Below, in pieces: positions 61,590-64,000 of a DNA stretch of 64,000 nucleotides (within the stretch, counting starts at the first letter, position 1; the number at the start of each line of letters is the position of its first letter). The notes beneath the pieces are model-generated. The model had not been told where the DNA came from. It was given only the letters and a program-made list of their open reading frames with translations, and did not search any database. Source of the DNA: Thiodiazotropha sp040506775 (GTDB lineage Bacteria; Pseudomonadota; Gammaproteobacteria; Chromatiales; Chromatiaceae). The DNA lies in NCBI GenBank assembly GCA_040506775.1, contig JBEVWC010000004.1, positions 68,959-132,958 of the forward strand, written 5' to 3'. Both the position numbers and the translations under genes were made by a program.

Positions 61590-61915
61590 ACCTCGTACCT
61601 AGGGTCTGTTAAACCAGTCGCCTCTACCGGCAAACCCGGTAAGGCAAGATGAGCAGGGTGTATCCCCGCAACATGAGCGATTGATTATCCCTGCGACTCC
61701 AGCAGGGTCCTTTGCCAATCGTGTCGCCGCCAAAAAACAGACCAACCGAGACACGTGCTGTTTACCTGGAAATACCAAACCGGTCTCCTCTTGCTCTCAG
61801 AGAACTTCCACAGGATATGCTTGTATGGATTTTTGGCGCATCAGAACCTTTCGTATGGGTTTTGACCGACGCTGGCGAACCAGTCAAGCCCGTCATCATC
61901 CATCCGATGGATTGC
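61590..61915. other. Non-coding gap between the mutase and ATPase genes
   Basis: About 325 nt. Plus-strand frames here have no family resemblance and run into the ATPase gene antisense. It presumably carries the mutase promoter. No repeat family of this window occurs in it. Confidence 0.4.
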
Positions 61916-62911
61916 TCATTTATCGTGATAGTACTTTTTAAAGAGTAGTTTTGCTGCGTCGCGGTTGAATTCCGTCACACGGCGATCCGCATTGTCATTC
62001 GATTGCCTTTGAGTGTCGGTCAGCCGCTTGATGTCTGCCTGTCCACCATCCAGGACCACGGGAACAGTCTTTTGTATGCCCCCCGATGCCTCTTCACCGG
62101 GCGTGCGTCGCGCTTCTGCCTTGTCTTCAAGAACATTGATGATCAGCTTGCTGTCGAGGATGTTTTTCTGATCCGCGTAGCCGTACACGAGCGCCGCATC
62201 ACAGATGGTGTTAATCACCCGCGGCACCCCGTGGCTGGCCCGGTGGACCAGAATCCCGGCACCCTTGGTGAATAGGGGCTTTTCCCGACCCGCCAGACGG
62301 GTCCGGTGATAGATATAGGCTCGGGTCTCCTGTTCGGTCAGCGGGGACAGGTGATAATCCACCGACACCCTCTGCTGAAACTGGAGAAAATCCTCATGTC
62401 TGAGCATGTCGCGGAGCTGTGGCTGTCCGACCAGGATGATCTGCAGGACCTGATGTTTGTCCGCATTGATATTGGAGAGCAGTCTCAGCTCCTCGAGCAC
62501 CTGAGCCTGCAGGTTCTGCGCCTCATCGACGATCAGTACCGTGCGCTTCTGTTGAGCGTATTGATCGATGAGAAACTGGGTGAAGGTATCGTGCAGCGCG
62601 ACCTTTTCGTTTTCCCGGTAGTCCAGTCCGAATGAGAGCAAGACCCATTTGAGCAGGTCACCCATATCGTGATGACTGGTACTGACCAGACCGACCGTAA
62701 CGTCGTCATCCAGCTGGTTGAGCAGGTGTCGAATCAGTGTGGTTTTACCGCAGCCGACTTCCCCGGTGATCACCGTGAAGCCCGCCTGGCTGACCAATCC
62801 GTATTCGAGCATGGCGTAGGCAGCGCTGTGCCTCTTTCCCAGAAACAGGAAGGAAGGATCCGGCAGCAAAGTAAATGGCTTCTCAGTAAAACCGTAAAAT
62901 TCTTCGTACAT
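61916..62911 (-). CDS. ExeA/GspA-type AAA+ ATPase
   Basis: 331 aa. MYEEFYGFTEKPFTLLPDPSFLF is the standard N-terminus of ExeA-like ATPases. Walker A TGEVGCGKTTLIRHLL, Walker B TVLIVDEAQNLQ, sensor region QIILVGQPQLRDML, and RVSVDYHLSPLTEQETRAYIYHRT near the end of the core. The C-terminal 60 residues are charged and specific. Relatives occur in type II secretion (ExeA) and in exosortase/exopolysaccharide loci; beside GDP-mannose genes the second is more likely (inference). Confidence 0.88.
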   Translation of the reverse strand: MYEEFYGFTEKPFTLLPDPSFLFLGKRHSAAYAMLEYGLVSQAGFTVITGEVGCGKTTLIRHLLNQLDDDVTVGLVSTSHHDMGDLLKWVLLSFGLDYRENEKVALHDTFTQFLIDQYAQQKRTVLIVDEAQNLQAQVLEELRLLSNINADKHQVLQIILVGQPQLRDMLRHEDFLQFQQRVSVDYHLSPLTEQETRAYIYHRTRLAGREKPLFTKGAGILVHRASHGVPRVINTICDAALVYGYADQKNILDSKLIINVLEDKAEARRTPGEEASGGIQKTVPVVLDGGQADIKRLTDTQRQSNDNADRRVTEFNRDAAKLLFKKYYHDK

Positions 62912-63321
62912 CCTTTGCTACGCCTGAAATTGTGTTCAAAAATCCAAGATTTAACCCGAGGGATTATCTCATGGGCGCGCAAAGCCCAGCAACCGCGATC
63001 CGTATGTTTTGCGAGCCGTGACCGTTATTAGATAATAGTATAACTTTCAATTAGTTAGAAATTTCTCGTGATTAGGATTCCTCAGATTATGGCAAGCCTG
63101 CCATATCCACTGTCCGCATCATCGCAGACACTGCGCCTGATGGCTCTGCATAGCGCCAGCGCATCGCGACGATTAGAGCGTCTTGAACTGGGAACAAGTT
63201 TGCAATCTTCTCCCCTGCCGTCTCTTTGGAGGGGGGGGACCATCACACCTTCGGATCACCGATCATGATGCCAGCAGCCTGGACGCAACGCGGGGAAATC
63301 CGGGGTTCAGGCTTCGACCCC

Positions 63322-63353
63322 TCCCGGGTTACGCGTTGCTTCACCCGGGCTAC
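63322..63353. repeat. Single arm of family C REP
   Basis: CCCGGGTTACGCG-TTGCTTCACCCGGGCTAC, the right half of the 58294-type element without its left half. The stretch 62912-63321 otherwise shows no gene or repeat. Confidence 0.7.
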
Positions 63354-63472
63354 ACATTCGCTCAAGCTGTCTATGGATTCAAACCACCTGTTCGTTTCTA
63401 CTTCTATTCACCGGGCCTCTAACCCACAAGGGTAGAGGGAGATTGCCTGGAGAGTGAATCATGCGTCACCAG

Positions 63473-64000
63473 CAGGTAGGTCGGGTTAGCCTAGCGTAAC
63501 CCGACAAGCCAACCTATCCAGTACATGTCGGGTTACGCTGCGCTAACCCGACCTACGGTTTCTGGCAGATACTGGAATTACCAGCCCCTTGCTCCAAAGT
63601 CCTCACCGCCCCCCCTCGTTCCCACGCTCTGCGTGGGAACGCAGACTCAGGGTTCCCGGTTCCCATCAGAGTGGGGGAACAACACGGCATAGGTAGTCAT
63701 TCCCACGCGGAGCGTGGGAACGAGAAATTAGGCTTTCGACGAGAAGAACGCATAGCGCAGTGATGCGTGAGCACTCCAGGTAGGTCGGGTTAGCGCAGCG
63801 TAACCCGACAAGCCACCCTATCCAGCACATGTCGGGTTACGCTACGCTAACCCGACCTACGGTTACTGGCAGATACTGGAATTACCAGTCCCTTGCTCCA
63901 AAGTCCTCCCCCCCCCTCGTTCCCACGCTCTGCGTGGGAATGCAGACTCAGGGTGTCAGGCTCACATCAGGATGGGGTATAACACGACTTAAGTAGTTAT
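63473..64000. repeat. Tandem ~300-bp duplication of composite repeats, second copy cut by the window end
   Basis: Copy 1 spans 63473-63700 and copy 2 63777-64000, with 300-304 nt offset and few substitutions. Each copy is a family B REPIN (81 nt: 63476-63556, 63780-63860), then a shared single-copy stretch (CTGGCAGATACTGGAATTAC ... TTGCTCCAAAGTCCTC), then a family A left arm. The block has no protein-coding content. Confidence 0.85.
63615..63724. repeat. Paired palindromic repeat (REPIN-like), family A
   Basis: Left arm at 63615-63645 and inverted right arm at 63697-63724 (CACGCGGAGCGTGGGAACGAG). Another left arm begins at 63916; its partner would lie beyond the window. Confidence 0.88.

Noticed and set aside
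61681..61948. Possible small plus-strand genes between the mutase and ATPase genes
   Set aside because: Two overlapping frames of under 90 codons, no ribosome site or family resemblance, ending antisense inside the ATPase gene.
3937..64000. CRISPR array
   Set aside because: The palindromic repeats are far apart, in both orientations and without regular spacers; no cas genes are seen.

Overview
This window reads as a chromosome segment of a free-living-type gammaproteobacterium. The evidence is the tmRNA tag ANDDNYALAA, the order hrcA-grpE-dnaK-dnaJ-dapB, the smpB-ssrA pair, the pcnB-folK-dNK-panBC run and the lapAB pair. Gene content (periplasmic formate dehydrogenase, DsrMK/HdrD-like electron carriers, glycogen storage) would suit a sulfur-oxidising or otherwise chemolithotrophic lineage of the Chromatiales / Sedimenticola / Thiodiazotropha kind. 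That placement is inference and no marker here fixes the genus.

Layout. 1-7.7 kb: glycogen cluster (glgC, glgB, pgi, glgA). 7.7-12.6 kb: pantothenate genes (panD, panC, panB), a deoxynucleoside kinase, folK and pcnB, followed by tRNA-Glu(CTC) and its terminator. 12.9-16.4 kb: galU, pyrF, lapB, lapA. 16.9-27.9 kb: an orphan fliK-like gene, a lipoprotein, dapB, the CIRCE/HrcA heat-shock set, nadK, recN and fur. 27.9-32.2 kb: bamE, an assembly gap of 100 N, rnfH, ratA, a sodium symporter, smpB and ssrA. 32.6-34.8 kb: a calcium/sodium antiporter and a MOT1-type molybdate transporter.

The most interesting part is 33.7-58.3 kb, a molybdenum/tungsten and formate dehydrogenase island. On the minus strand a ten-gene unit runs DUF3305 - DUF3306 - multi-[4Fe-4S] protein - TorD chaperone - small Tat protein - FdhA - FdhB - FdhC - NarI/DsrM-like cytochrome b - HdrD/DsrK-like CCG protein. 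Divergent from it are moaA, fdhD and a HTH/periplasmic-binding-fold regulator. Further on lie moaB and a sigma-54-dependent response regulator. Divergent from that regulator is an eight-gene unit tupABC-mobA-mobB-moeA-moaD-moaE. I find sigma-54 type (GG-N10-GC) promoter sequences in front of the fdh unit, in front of moaA and in front of tupA. A perfect 17-nt palindrome sits about 190 nt upstream of the tup promoter. My reading is that one sigma-54 activator co-ordinates tungstate/molybdate uptake, cofactor synthesis and a formate dehydrogenase wired to a DsrMK-like membrane module.

58.7-62.9 kb: mannose-1-phosphate guanylyltransferase, a phosphohexomutase and an ExeA-type ATPase, probably one edge of a polysaccharide locus. 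Intergenic regions are rich in three families of paired palindromic (REPIN-like) repeats. The last kilobase holds only such repeats, including a roughly 300-bp tandem duplication.
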